Shown: positions 1 to 9,003, counted from the stretch's first letter. The stretch is 64,000 bases of DNA from Streptosporangium sp. NBC_01495 (GCF_036250735.1 NZ_CP109430.1:3162001-3226000), one strand, 5' to 3'. The notes: a model not told the origin generated them from the letters alone. Program-made: numbers and translations.

Positions 1-1
1 C

Positions 2-1336
2 TCCGAGCGTCCCGGCGAGGTGGTCGTGGCGCGCAACGGCAGCCCCATCGTGCTGGGCATCGGCGAGAAGGAGATGTTCGCCGCGTCCGACGTCGCCGCG
101 CTGGTCCGCTACACGCGCCAGGTGGTTCACCTGGAGGACGGCGAGATCGCCGTGCTGCGGGCCGACGGGTTCAACACCTTCGCCAGCGACGCGCGGGAGA
201 CGGCCAAGGAGACGCTGACCGTCGACTGGGAGGCCGGGCACTACGACACCGGCGGCTACGAGCACTACCTGCTCAAGGAGATCTCCGAGCAGCCCGACAC
301 GGTGGCCAGGACGCTGCGCGGGCGGCTGGACGACCGCTTCCACATCGCCCACCTGGGCGGCCTCAACATGGACGCGCGGGAGACCCGCTCGTTCCGCCGG
401 GTGAAGATCATCGGCTGCGGTTCCGCGTACTACTCGGGTCAGATCGGCGCGCAGCTCATCGAGGAGCTGGCGCGCATCCCGGCCGACGCGGAGCCGGCGA
501 GCGAGTTCCGCTACCGCAGCCCGGTGGTGGAGGCCGACACCCTCTACGTGGCGATCAGCCAGTCGGGGGAGACCTACGACACCCTCGCCGCCGTCCAGGA
601 GCTCAAGCGCAAGGGTGGCAGGGTGCTCGGCATCGTCAACACCGTGGGCAGCGCGATCGCCCGCGAGTGCGACGGCGGCGTCTACCTGCACGCGGGTCCC
701 GAGGTCTCGGTGGCGAGCACCAAGGCGTTCACCTCGACCGCCGTGGCCTTCGCGCTGCTCGCGCTGCACCTGGGCCGGGTGCGTGACCTGTCCCCCGCCG
801 ACGGCCGCAGGATCTGCGACGGCCTGCGCAGGCTGCCGGACCAGATCAAGGAGATCCTGGCGCTGGAGCCGCAGATCAAGGAGCTGGCGGGCAAGTACGC
901 CGAGTCGCCGAGCATGATGTTCGTGGGCCGGGTCAGGGGCTATCCGGTGGCCCGCGAGGGCGCGCAGAAGCTCAAGGAGATCTCGTACGTGCACGCCGAG
1001 GCGTACCCGGCCAGCGAGCTCAAGCACGGGCCGCTGGCGCTGATCGGCCCGGACATGCCGACGGTGGCGATCGTCCCCGACGACGAGCTGCTGGACAAGA
1101 ACCTCACCACGCTGGGCGAGATCCGTGCCCGGGGGGGCCGGGTGCTCATGGTGGGCCACCGCACGGCCGACCCCAAGCTGGCCGACGACTGCGTCGTGGT
1201 GCCCAAGAACGAGACCGAGCTGGACCCGATCCTGCTCTCGATCCCGCTCCAGCTCTTCGCCTACCACGCCGCCGTGGCGCTGGAGCGGGACGTCGACAAG
1301 CCCAGGAACCTGGCCAAGAGCGTCACGGTGGAGTGA
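2..1336 (+). CDS. glmS: Glutamine--fructose-6-phosphate aminotransferase, C-terminal part (truncated by window start)
   Basis: GlmS makes glucosamine-6-phosphate from fructose-6-phosphate and glutamine, the first step towards UDP-GlcNAc and peptidoglycan. The frame is open from base 2, so the N-terminal glutaminase active site lies outside the window. About 444 codons are visible. They hold the end of the amidotransferase domain and two SIS sugar-isomerase domains: the first has GCGSAYYSG, SQSGETYDT and STKAFTS, the second EGAQKLKEISYVHAEAYPAS and ELKHGPLALI. The protein ends in the family's typical PRNLAKSVTVE tail. Family assignment is secure; only the true start is missing. Confidence 0.97.
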   Translation, partial: SERPGEVVVARNGSPIVLGIGEKEMFAASDVAALVRYTRQVVHLEDGEIAVLRADGFNTFASDARETAKETLTVDWEAGHYDTGGYEHYLLKEISEQPDTVARTLRGRLDDRFHIAHLGGLNMDARETRSFRRVKIIGCGSAYYSGQIGAQLIEELARIPADAEPASEFRYRSPVVEADTLYVAISQSGETYDTLAAVQELKRKGGRVLGIVNTVGSAIARECDGGVYLHAGPEVSVASTKAFTSTAVAFALLALHLGRVRDLSPADGRRICDGLRRLPDQIKEILALEPQIKELAGKYAESPSMMFVGRVRGYPVAREGAQKLKEISYVHAEAYPASELKHGPLALIGPDMPTVAIVPDDELLDKNLTTLGEIRARGGRVLMVGHRTADPKLADDCVVVPKNETELDPILLSIPLQLFAYHAAVALERDVDKPRNLAKSVTVE

Positions 1337-1604
1337 GGCCCCCGGCCCCCATCCCTCCGGTCCCCGGCCCCTGTCCCTCGCCCCCGGCGCCCCGGCCTCG
1401 CTTCGTCCGGCCTGCCGGGTGCGCCGGGTGCTCCGCGTGCTCCCGGGCTCCGCGGGCGCCGTGGGCTCCCGTGAGGTGGCCGCCCGCGATGCTCGATGAC
1501 TCGTGTCCGGGTGCGGGCGAGATTTCCGCATACCCCCACTTCGTCACAGAAAGTGAGTAAGAAGTAACCTTTGGTATGAGGGGTTCTTGGGGGAAGGGGC
1601 GCTT

Positions 1605-2624
1605 ATGCGCCGTAGGGGGTTTTTCGCACTGGCGGCGGGGGTCCTGGTCGCCGCGGGGTGCGACGCGGGCGGCGCTGCCGATCCGGCGGTGAAGCGCCTG
1701 TTCATCCTCGAACCGACCGCCGACGGCCACGGCTGGGACGGGATCGCGGGCAGGCTGGCGACCGTCCTGGTCCAGTCGGGGCTGGCGCGTACCGCGATGG
1801 CCGTCGAGCGGCAGGGTGTCCTGGGCTCCGCCCCGCGCGATGCGTTCGGCGCCTTCCGCGGCCCCTTCGCGCGCGAGGGCAGGCTGCTCGTCACCGCGAT
1901 GCCGATGGTGGCCGCCGCGGAGATCGCCAACACCGCCGCCGTGGTGAACGCCGCCACCCCCCTCGCCCGCCTGGTCGGCGACTGGGCGGTCCTGGTCGTC
2001 CCCTCCGGCTCCCGCCTGCGTACCTTCGAGGACTTCGCCGCGCGGCTGCGCCAGAACCCGGCGGGGCTGACGGTCGGCGGCCGGTCGGAGGGCGGCTCCG
2101 ACCACGTGCTCTACGGCATGATCGGCAAGTGCCTCGGGGTGGACACCCGGCTGCTGGAGTACGCCGGATACCTCGCCCCCGACGACGCCGCCGAGGCGCT
2201 CCAGGTCGGCCGGGTGGCGGCCCTGCTGGGATCGGCGCGCGCCCTGCGGCCCGAGATCACCGCGGGCCGTCTGCGGCCCCTGGTGGTCTCCTCCGGCGGC
2301 CGGATCGACGGGATCGACGCGCCGACGCTCATGGAGGTCGACGTCCGGCTGGAGTACAGCGACTGGTGCGGCCTGCTGGGCCCCAAGGACATGAGCCCGG
2401 GGGACCGGGACGCCGCGATCGCCCTGTGTGACAGGATCGACGCCGCGCCGCGCTGGCGTTCCCTGTGCGCGGCCCACGGCTGGAGCCGGGTCTATCTCAG
2501 CGGCGACGAGTTTCGCCAGTGGCTCTCCACCGAGACGGCGCGCACCCGCGGTGTGCTTCACGAGCTCGGGCTGTTGAAGTCCTCCGACACAACTTGTTGG
2601 GGTAGTTGCGTCAGACGCCCCTAG
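1605..2624 (+). CDS. TctC/Bug-like extracytoplasmic solute-binding lipoprotein
   Basis: The 339-residue product starts with MRRRGFFALAAGVLVAAGC, a short lipoprotein signal with a lipobox ending at Cys. The remainder resembles the TctC/Bug family of tripartite tricarboxylate transporter binding proteins: GWDGIAGRLATVL near the start, and a middle segment on tolerance of delay (VVNAATPLARLVGDWAVLVV) followed by GGRSEGGSDH. I chose the ATG at 1605 because GGGAAGGGG lies just upstream; an in-frame TTG at 1587 has no better signal. No TctA/TctB membrane genes are adjacent, so the substrate is unknown and it may work with a distant permease. Confidence 0.75.
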   Translation: MRRRGFFALAAGVLVAAGCDAGGAADPAVKRLFILEPTADGHGWDGIAGRLATVLVQSGLARTAMAVERQGVLGSAPRDAFGAFRGPFAREGRLLVTAMPMVAAAEIANTAAVVNAATPLARLVGDWAVLVVPSGSRLRTFEDFAARLRQNPAGLTVGGRSEGGSDHVLYGMIGKCLGVDTRLLEYAGYLAPDDAAEALQVGRVAALLGSARALRPEITAGRLRPLVVSSGGRIDGIDAPTLMEVDVRLEYSDWCGLLGPKDMSPGDRDAAIALCDRIDAAPRWRSLCAAHGWSRVYLSGDEFRQWLSTETARTRGVLHELGLLKSSDTTCWGSCVRRP

Positions 2625-2631
2625 ATGTAGG

Positions 2632-2817
2632 ATCCTGCTCGTTGCTGGTTCGCCCCGCGAGGGGCGAGGCAAGAGGGAACCCGGTGAGATTCCGGCGACT
2701 GCCCCGCAGCGGTGAACGGGAACGAAAGCCGTCAGTCAAGCACTGGGCGAACCATGCCTGGGAAGCGACGGCCGGTAGGCATGTGCAGTGCGCCCGTGAG
2801 TCCGAAGACCTGCCGGT
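2632..2817 (+). promoter_or_regulatory. Cobalamin (B12) riboswitch
   Basis: The 5' region of nrdA contains the conserved cobalamin-riboswitch core: GGGAACCCGGTGAGATTCCGG followed by ACTGCCCCGCAGCGGTGA around 2674-2715, and a B12 box AGTCCGAAGACCTGCC at 2799-2814. The element ends about 130 bases before the nrdA start. In Streptomyces a B12 riboswitch represses the class I nrdABS operon when cobalamin allows the class II enzyme to work. The same logic is inferred here. Outer boundaries are approximate. Confidence 0.95.
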
Positions 2818-2947
2818 GACGTGATTGTCCAGGGCCTCGTGGGAGGGCCCGCGGAACGAGGCGATCCGGCGTGCCCGGGATCGCTCGCGGACGCGTGCCC
2901 CTCCGGCGGAGCCGTACGGGGAAGTCCGATCGAGCGAGGGGCACTAC

Positions 2948-5326
2948 GTGACACAGGCATTGGCGGAGACCGCTGCGGGGAGCACGGCGGCGGCCGCGGT
3001 GGACACCGGGAACACCGGGAACGTGGCGGCGACCGCGGTGGACACCGGGAACACCGGGAACGTGGCGGCGGCCGCGGTGGACACCGGGAACACCGGGAAC
3101 GCGGCGGCGGCCGCGGTGGACACCGGCGACACCGTGAGCGCCGGGAGCGCGGCGGACGACCGAAGGCTGGCCATCGACGAGGCGGCCGCCCGGGTGATCA
3201 CCGATCCCGAGAACTCCAGGGTCGCCGCCGCGATGCTGGCCGAGCTGATCGCCGACGAGGCCGCCGAGCACGGCGTCCGCCGGTTCTCCGAGTCCGTCGC
3301 CGCGACCCACGAGGCGGGGCTGATCCAGGACGGGCTCGCGGAGTTCGTGGCCGCCCACGCCGAGGTCCTGGACGCGCTGGTCGACCCGGAGGCCGACACC
3401 AGGTTCGAGTACTTCGGGCTGCGTACCGTCTACGACCGCTACCTGCTGCGCCACCCGCGGACCCGCAAGGTCCTGGAGCGCCCGCAGCACTTCTTCCTCC
3501 GGGTGGCCTGCGGCCTGTCCGAGACCGTCGAGGAGGCCGCCGAGCTGTACGCGCTCATGGCCACCCTGTCCTACCTGCCCAGCTCGCCCACGCTGTTCAA
3601 CTCCGGCTCCCGCAGGCCCCAGCTCTCCTCGTGCTTCCTGCTCGACTCGCCCCGTGACGAGCTGGAGTCCATCTACGAGCGCTACGGGCAGGTCGCGCGG
3701 CTGTCGAAGTACGCGGGGGGCATCGGGATCGCCTGGACCAGGGTCCGCTCGCGGGGCTCGCTGATCCGGGGCACCAACGGCCACTCCAACGGCATCGTGC
3801 CCTGGCTGCGCACGCTCGACTCCAGCGTCGCCGCGGTCAACCAGGGAGGCCGCCGCAAGGGCGCGGCCTGCGTCTATTTGGAGCCCTGGCACGCCGACGT
3901 CGAGGAGTTCCTGGAACTGCGCGACAACACCGGCGAGGAGGCCCGCCGCACGCACAACCTGAACCTGGCCAACTGGATCCCCGACGAGTTCATGCGCCGG
4001 GTCGAGGCCGACGGCGTCTGGTCGCTGTTCGACCCCAAGGAGGTCCCGCACCTCACCGACCTGTACGGCGCCGCGTTCGACGACGCCTACCGGGCCGCCG
4101 AGGCCGAGGGCCGGTTCACCAGGCAGATCCCCGCCCGGACCCTGTACGGGCGGATGATGCGCACGCTCGCCCAGACCGGCAACGGCTGGATGACCTTCAA
4201 GGACGCGGCCAACCGGACCTCCAACCAGACGGGCAGGCCGGAGAACGTCATCCACCTGTCCAACCTCTGCACCGAGATCCTGGAGGTCACCGGCGACGCG
4301 GAGACCGCCGTCTGCAACCTCGGCTCGATCAATCTCGCCGCCCACCTGGCCGAGGGCTCCACCGAGGACGGGATCGACTGGGCCCGGCTGCGCGCGACCG
4401 TCCGTACCGCCGTGCGCTTTCTCGACCGCACCATCGACCTGGGCTTCTACCCGACCCCCGAGGCGAGGGCCGCCAACCAGAGGTGGCGCCCGATCGGGCT
4501 CGGCGTGATGGGCCTGGCCGACGTGCTGTTCACGCTGCGGCTGCCGTTCGACTCGCCGCGCGCCCTGGAGCTGTCCACCAGGATCTCCGAGGAGATCGCG
4601 CTCGCCGCCTACCGGATCTCCTCCGACCTGGCCGTGGAGCGGGGCCGCCATCCCTCGTACGAGGAGACCAGGGCCGCCGCGGGGGTGCTCCACCCCGACC
4701 ACTACGGGGCGGCGAGGTCCGCGGAGTGGGCGGAGATCAGGGAGCGGATCGCCGAAACCGGCCTGCGCAACTCGCTGATGATCGCGATCGCGCCGACGGC
4801 CACGATCGCCTCCATCGCGGGCTGCTACGAGTGCATCGAGCCGCAGGTCTCCAACATCTTCAAGCGCGAGACCCTCTCGGGGGAGTTCCTCCAGGTCAAC
4901 CGCTATCTCGTCCGCGACCTCCAGGCCCGTGGCCTGTGGACCTCGCCGATCCGCGACGCGATCAAGCGCGCCGACGGCTCCGTGCAGGACATTCCCGAGA
5001 TCCCCGCCGACCTGAGGACGCTCTACCGGACCGCCTGGGAGCTGCCGCAGAAGGCGCTGATCGACCTGGCCGCCGCGCGCACCCCGTACATCGACCAGTC
5101 GCAGTCGCTGAACCTCTTCATGGCCACGCCGACCATCGGCAAGCTCTCCTCGATGTACGCCTACGCCTGGAAGTCGGGCCTCAAGACCACCTACTACCTG
5201 CGCTCGCGCCCGGCCACCCGGATCGCGCAGACCACCGTGGCGGCGCCGGTGGAGCGGGCCGTCCTCGACCCCGAGGCCGTCGCCTGCTCCCTGGAGAACC
5301 CCGAGTACTGCGACGCCTGCCAGTAG
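2948..5326 (+). CDS. nrdA: Ribonucleoside-diphosphate reductase, class I, alpha subunit
   Basis: This is the catalytic large subunit that reduces ribonucleotides to deoxyribonucleotides. The 792-residue protein shows the class I core: NLCTEILEVTGD, AVCNLGSINLA, PTATIASIAGCYECIEPQ, and a C-terminal CDACQ with the CxxC that passes electrons to the active site. I place the start at GTG 2948 after a GAGGGG motif; the frame is open further upstream but there overlaps the riboswitch leader. Residues about 14-61 form a low-complexity AAAVDTGNTGN repeat coded by 39-bp tandem units, absent from ordinary NrdA and probably a flexible extension. nrdB follows after 86 bases, and the B12 riboswitch should control both. 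Confidence 0.96.
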   Translation: MTQALAETAAGSTAAAAVDTGNTGNVAATAVDTGNTGNVAAAAVDTGNTGNAAAAAVDTGDTVSAGSAADDRRLAIDEAAARVITDPENSRVAAAMLAELIADEAAEHGVRRFSESVAATHEAGLIQDGLAEFVAAHAEVLDALVDPEADTRFEYFGLRTVYDRYLLRHPRTRKVLERPQHFFLRVACGLSETVEEAAELYALMATLSYLPSSPTLFNSGSRRPQLSSCFLLDSPRDELESIYERYGQVARLSKYAGGIGIAWTRVRSRGSLIRGTNGHSNGIVPWLRTLDSSVAAVNQGGRRKGAACVYLEPWHADVEEFLELRDNTGEEARRTHNLNLANWIPDEFMRRVEADGVWSLFDPKEVPHLTDLYGAAFDDAYRAAEAEGRFTRQIPARTLYGRMMRTLAQTGNGWMTFKDAANRTSNQTGRPENVIHLSNLCTEILEVTGDAETAVCNLGSINLAAHLAEGSTEDGIDWARLRATVRTAVRFLDRTIDLGFYPTPEARAANQRWRPIGLGVMGLADVLFTLRLPFDSPRALELSTRISEEIALAAYRISSDLAVERGRHPSYEETRAAAGVLHPDHYGAARSAEWAEIRERIAETGLRNSLMIAIAPTATIASIAGCYECIEPQVSNIFKRETLSGEFLQVNRYLVRDLQARGLWTSPIRDAIKRADGSVQDIPEIPADLRTLYRTAWELPQKALIDLAAARTPYIDQSQSLNLFMATPTIGKLSSMYAYAWKSGLKTTYYLRSRPATRIAQTTVAAPVERAVLDPEAVACSLENPEYCDACQ
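2987..3130 (+). repeat. 39-bp in-frame tandem repeat in nrdA
   Basis: Three near-identical 39-bp units (2987-3025, 3026-3064, 3065-3103) plus a partial fourth each encode a 13-residue block of the form AAxAVDTGNTGNV. The unit length is a multiple of three, so copy-number change would keep the reading frame. It sits upstream of the conserved NrdA domains. Confidence 0.9.
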
Positions 5327-5412
5327 CCGTCCCGGTTCCTCGAAAACTCTTCGAGAAGCACCGCGGCTTCCGGAGAAGCGCCGCCGCGACCACCCAGAAA
5401 GGCATTACCCCG

Positions 5413-6408
5413 ATGTTGCTCGACCCCGGCATGGATCTCACCCTGCGGCCGATGCGGTACCCCGAGTTCTACGAGCGCTACCGGGCCGCGATCCGCAACA
5501 CCTGGACCGTCGAGGAGGTGGACCTCACCTCCGACCTGGCGGACCTGGCGAGGATGACGCCCGAGGAGCGCCACCTGATCAACCGCCTCGTGGCGTTCTT
5601 CGCCACCGGCGACTCGATCGTGGCCAACAACCTCGTCCTCAACCTCTACCAGCACCTCAACGCCCCCGAGGCACGCCTCTATCTCAGCAGGCAGCTGTTC
5701 GAGGAGGCGGTGCACGTCCAGTTCTACCTGACCCTGCTGGACACCTACCTGCCCGATCCGGACGAGCGGGTCAAGGCCTTCGCCGCGGTCGAGCACATCC
5801 CCTCGATCCGGGACAAGGCGGAGTTCTGTTTCCGCTGGATCGACTCGCTCGGCGGGCTGACCCGGCTGGAGACGAGGGAGGACCGGCGGGCGTTCCTGCT
5901 CAACCTGATCTGCTTCGCGGCGTGCATCGAGGGGCTGTTCTTCTACGGGGCCTTCGCCTACGTCTACTGGTTCCGTTCCCGGGGCCTGCTCAGCGGCCTG
6001 GCCACCGGGACGAACTGGGTGTTCCGCGACGAGTCCATGCACATGGAGTTCGCCTTCGGCGTCGTGGAGACCGTACGGGCCGAGGAGCCCGACCTGTTCG
6101 ACGACAGGCTCGCCGAGCAGGTGACCCGGATGATCGAGGAGGCGGTGGCGGCCGAGCTGGCCTTCGCGGCCGACCTGTGCGGCGACGGCCTGCTCGGGAT
6201 GAGCGTGGACCAGATGCGCCTGTACCTGGAGTACGTGGCCGACCAGCGTCTGGTCAGGCTCAGGATGCCCGTCCGGTACGGCACGGCCAACCCGTTCGCC
6301 TTCATGGAGTTGCAGGACGTGCAGGAGCTGGCCAACTTCTTCGAACGGCGGGTTTCGGCCTACCAGATAGCCGTCGAGGGGAATGTCACGTTCGACGAAT
6401 CCTTCTGA
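5413..6408 (+). CDS. nrdB: Ribonucleoside-diphosphate reductase, class I, beta subunit
   Basis: NrdB carries the di-iron/tyrosyl-radical cofactor that starts catalysis in NrdA. The 331-residue protein has the ferritin-like ligands: EEAVHVQFY contains the iron ligands E and H and a tyrosine four residues after the histidine, the radical-tyrosine position of class Ia enzymes. Further ligands follow in CIEGLFFYGAF and RDESMHMEFAF. ATG 5413 follows an AGAAAGG ribosome site. It shares the riboswitch-controlled transcript with nrdA. No nrdS or nrdR regulator follows in this window, unlike the Streptomyces nrdABS order. Confidence 0.96.
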   Translation: MLLDPGMDLTLRPMRYPEFYERYRAAIRNTWTVEEVDLTSDLADLARMTPEERHLINRLVAFFATGDSIVANNLVLNLYQHLNAPEARLYLSRQLFEEAVHVQFYLTLLDTYLPDPDERVKAFAAVEHIPSIRDKAEFCFRWIDSLGGLTRLETREDRRAFLLNLICFAACIEGLFFYGAFAYVYWFRSRGLLSGLATGTNWVFRDESMHMEFAFGVVETVRAEEPDLFDDRLAEQVTRMIEEAVAAELAFAADLCGDGLLGMSVDQMRLYLEYVADQRLVRLRMPVRYGTANPFAFMELQDVQELANFFERRVSAYQIAVEGNVTFDESF

Positions 6409-6469
6409 TTAGCTGGTGATCCAGGTAAGAGAACGACGAGGATGAAAGACGTCGAGGGGGACGCCTCAA

Positions 6470-7621
6470 GTGTCCGGCTGGATCATGCTGATCGTTTCCG
6501 TTGTCGCCGCCGTCGTGGCGGTGGAGGTGGTGCGACGGGTGCTGCGCTCGCGACTGATCGGTGAGAAATGGGTTCTCGCCGGTCCGCTCGTGCGCCGCTG
6601 CACCTGGCCGGGGTTCGCCACGGCCGCCGTCGTGACGGCCTACACCGCCTACGAGCCCGAGATGGCGCTGAGCTCGGTCGGCCGGCTGGTCTATCGCGGT
6701 CTCAGCCTGGCGATGATCGGGTGCGTCACCTGGCTGGTCATCCAGGCCGCCTTCGCGGTCACCGACGTGGTGCTGGAACGGCTGATCACCGTCGAGGGCG
6801 AGGGCAACCGCAGGGCCCGGCGCATCCGTACCCAGATCACCCTGGTCCGCCGGGTCGCCTCGGCGGTGATCATCGTGGTGGCGCTGGGCGCGATGCTCTT
6901 CACCTTCCCGCAGGTCCAGGCGCTCGGGGCCGGACTTCTGGCCTCGGCCGGGATCGCCGGTGTCGTCGTCGGTATCGCCGCCCAGTCGACCCTGGGCAAC
7001 ATGCTCGCCGGGCTCCAGCTGGCCTTCAGCGACGCGCTCCGCCTGGACGACGTCGTCGTGGTGAAGGGGGAATGGGGCCGGATCGAGGAGCTCAGCCTGA
7101 CCTACGTGGTGCTGCGGCTGTGGGACGAGCGACGGCTCGTCCTGCCGGTCTCCTACTTCACGGCCAACCCGTTCGAGAACTGGACCCGGCACAGCAGTCG
7201 GGTGATCGGCCACGTGATCTTCATCGTCGACTGGTCGGTGCCGGTGGAGGAGCTGCGCACCGAGCTCTACCGGGCCCTGCGCGAGCACCCGCTCTGGGAC
7301 CAGAAGGACTGGACCCTCCAGGTCACCGACACCCTTCCCAACGGGCTGCTGGAGCTACGCGCCCTGATGAGCGCCGCCGACTCGGCCAGCGCCTGGGATC
7401 TCAAGTGCGACATCCGCGAGCACATGGTGACCTTCGTCCGCGACAGGTATCCCGAGGCGCTGCCCCGCTTCCGGGTCGAGACCCCGCCCCCCTCCGCGAC
7501 CGTTCCCGGGACGCTCACCGGGCTGATGGGCGCGGGCCTGATCTCGCGGGGCCTGGGCGGGGACCCCGGTGAGCGGGACGGTTCCGCCGAGCGGGACGGC
7601 GACCAGCCGGACCCGGTCTGA
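6470..7621 (+). CDS. MscS-family small-conductance mechanosensitive channel
   Basis: The 383-residue membrane protein has about four to five N-terminal hydrophobic segments within residues 1-165. The MscS pore/beta domain follows: LASAGIAGVVVGIAAQSTLGNMLAG, then LDDVVVVKGEWGRIEELSLTYVVLRLWDERRLVLPVSYF and NWTRHSS. It should act as a tension-gated pressure valve in the plasma membrane. Start GTG 6470 follows GAGGGGG. The tail after residue 340 is charged and low in complexity. It lies 61 bases after nrdB and could share read-through, but its function is unrelated. Confidence 0.93.
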   Translation: MSGWIMLIVSVVAAVVAVEVVRRVLRSRLIGEKWVLAGPLVRRCTWPGFATAAVVTAYTAYEPEMALSSVGRLVYRGLSLAMIGCVTWLVIQAAFAVTDVVLERLITVEGEGNRRARRIRTQITLVRRVASAVIIVVALGAMLFTFPQVQALGAGLLASAGIAGVVVGIAAQSTLGNMLAGLQLAFSDALRLDDVVVVKGEWGRIEELSLTYVVLRLWDERRLVLPVSYFTANPFENWTRHSSRVIGHVIFIVDWSVPVEELRTELYRALREHPLWDQKDWTLQVTDTLPNGLLELRALMSAADSASAWDLKCDIREHMVTFVRDRYPEALPRFRVETPPPSATVPGTLTGLMGAGLISRGLGGDPGERDGSAERDGDQPDPV

Positions 7622-7746
7622 GGCGACGGGCGCGTGCGCGGGCCGTCAGGAGTGTCCGCCCGCGAGGTGTGCCCGGTCTCCGAGGCGCGAATGCCGTGGC
7701 TCGCGGTGGCACCCGCCCCGGCCCCGCCGGGCCGCGCCCCGGAGGC

Positions 7747-7935
7747 TCACACGCCGCAGTCGCAGCAGCATCCGTCGCACTTGCCACAGCACTTGCACCC
7801 GTCGCAGCACCCGTCGCAGCCGTCGCACCCGCAGCCGTCGCATCCTCTCAGGTAGCAGCGCTCATCCCAGGCGTACTGCTTGCGGGCGCTCCACCGAGGC
7901 CGCCAGAGCCCGCAGGTCAGCAGGGTCCCCGTCAC
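7747..7935 (-). CDS. Small cysteine-rich CDGC-repeat peptide
   Basis: This 62-residue product ends in a dense cysteine tract: 15 of its last 36 residues are Cys, mostly as CDGC blocks, after a leader TLLTCGLWRPRWSARKQYAW. The GTG start at 7935 lies 2 bases past the stop of the VOC gene, so translational coupling is likely; no strong separate ribosome site is visible. The TetR, VOC and peptide genes look like one operon. The cysteine density suggests metal or multiple disulfide binding, but no function is known to me. Because the frame is only 63 codons in GC-rich DNA, chance is not fully excluded, though the regular motif argues against it. Confidence 0.55.
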   Translation of the reverse strand: MTGTLLTCGLWRPRWSARKQYAWDERCYLRGCDGCGCDGCDGCCDGCKCCGKCDGCCCDCGV

Positions 7936-7937
7936 TG

Positions 7938-8309
7938 TCAGTCGGACATGACCTCGTAGAGGTTGCCCGTCTCGTCCGCGAAGAACAGGCCGCGCGGGCG
8001 GAGCGGGTGGTCGATCCGCCCGTTGTCGTGATGGGCCGGGTGGTTGCCGTACCGCACCTCCCGCTCCTTGAGCCGGGCGAGGATCGCGTCGAAGGTGGCC
8101 GGGTCGACGTCGAAGGCCAGGTGGTGACCCACGGGAGATTCCACGGTCATGAAGTCGAGGGTGAGGGATTCGTTCACCCGGACCGGGACGAAGTGCCCCT
8201 TCATCCCGGCGGGTGGCAGGCACTCCAGGTTCATGATGGCCGCGAGGAAGTCGGCCGCCCGCCGGTTGTCGAGCGCGGGAACGATGGTGTGGTTCAGCGT
8301 GACGGTCAT
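7938..8309 (-). CDS. VOC (glyoxalase/bleomycin-resistance/dioxygenase) superfamily protein
   Basis: A single-domain VOC protein of 123 residues, starting MTVTLNHTIVPALDNRRAADFLA and ending FFADETGNLYEVMSD. The pattern of paired beta-alpha-beta-beta-beta modules is typical, with H in the first strand, HHLAFDVD in the middle and the terminal E-V ligand position (NLYEV). VOC proteins bind a metal and act on small electrophiles or sequester drugs; the substrate is unknown here. The start codon overlaps the stop of the TetR gene (ATGA), so the two are co-translated and probably autoregulated together. Confidence 0.85.
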   Translation of the reverse strand: MTVTLNHTIVPALDNRRAADFLAAIMNLECLPPAGMKGHFVPVRVNESLTLDFMTVESPVGHHLAFDVDPATFDAILARLKEREVRYGNHPAHHDNGRIDHPLRPRGLFFADETGNLYEVMSD

Positions 8310-8971
8310 GACGAGCCTTTCGACGGGGGAAGGCTGGGGACGAGGTCGGGTCGGGTCAAGGCACCGTGCACGAACACGTCGACGATGTCGGTGACGCTCA
8401 GCTCGGGATCGCCCGGTGGCCGTCGGCCGTTGGAGCGCACCAGGTTCAGGAAGAGCATCGCCAGATGCTCCGGGGGGAGCCGCAGGGAGTCGCGATCCGG
8501 CTCGAACAGCTCGGCCAGCACCTCGCGGGTCTCCCTGAGCCTGGTGTCGCGAAACGACTCGGACTTCTTTTCCCGGGGGGCCGCGGAGGGCTCCGGGGCC
8601 GGGCGCTCGCGAACATGGCCGAAGGCGTGCAAGGCGCCGATCACGGTGCCGATCCGGGCCGTGAAGGCATGCATGGCGTCGGCCGCCTCGGTCAGCCGGG
8701 CGGCCAGTGGCTGGTCGAGCGGGATCGCGGCGAGTTGTTCCATCACGTGGTCCGGGCGGAGTGCCTCGGCCATGCAGGCGTCGAGCAGCTCGTTCTTGTC
8801 GGTGAACACCCGGAAGATCGTGGCCTCGCCGATCCCGGCGGCTCTGGCGATCTGGCCGGTGGTCACGGCGGCACCGTACTCGGCGACGAGGGGGAGGGCG
8901 ACAGCCACGATCATCTCTCGGCGCCGCTCCGGGCTCATTCCCGGCGCTCGCCGGGTGGGTTGATTTTCCAT
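8306..8971 (-). CDS. TetR/AcrR-family transcriptional regulator
   Basis: The 221-residue protein carries an N-terminal TetR helix-turn-helix (TTGQIARAAGIGEATIFRVF, residues about 37-56) and a C-terminal ligand-binding domain. A perfect 20-bp palindrome lies 13 bases upstream of the start codon, which strongly suggests autorepression. It overlaps the VOC gene by 4 bases. The likely circuit is ligand-induced derepression of the VOC protein and the Cys-rich peptide. The ligand cannot be predicted. Confidence 0.92.
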   Translation of the reverse strand: MENQPTRRAPGMSPERRREMIVAVALPLVAEYGAAVTTGQIARAAGIGEATIFRVFTDKNELLDACMAEALRPDHVMEQLAAIPLDQPLAARLTEAADAMHAFTARIGTVIGALHAFGHVRERPAPEPSAAPREKKSESFRDTRLRETREVLAELFEPDRDSLRLPPEHLAMLFLNLVRSNGRRPPGDPELSVTDIVDVFVHGALTRPDLVPSLPPSKGSS

Positions 8972-8983
8972 GCGCCCATTTTG

Positions 8984-9003
8984 CGGAGTGAGTACTCACT
9001 CCG
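8984..9003. promoter_or_regulatory. Perfect palindromic operator for the TetR regulator
   Basis: The 20-mer CGGAGTGAGTACTCACTCCG is its own reverse complement. It sits directly in front of the TetR start at 8971, where an autoregulatory operator is expected. The core GAGTGAGTACTCACTC resembles common TetR boxes found upstream of such regulators in actinobacteria. Confidence 0.85.

Noticed and set aside
2732..4702. Long minus-strand open frame opposite nrdA
   Set aside because: The translation is low-complexity and repeats VHRGRRHVPGVPG from the nrdA tandem repeat; nrdA itself is unambiguous.
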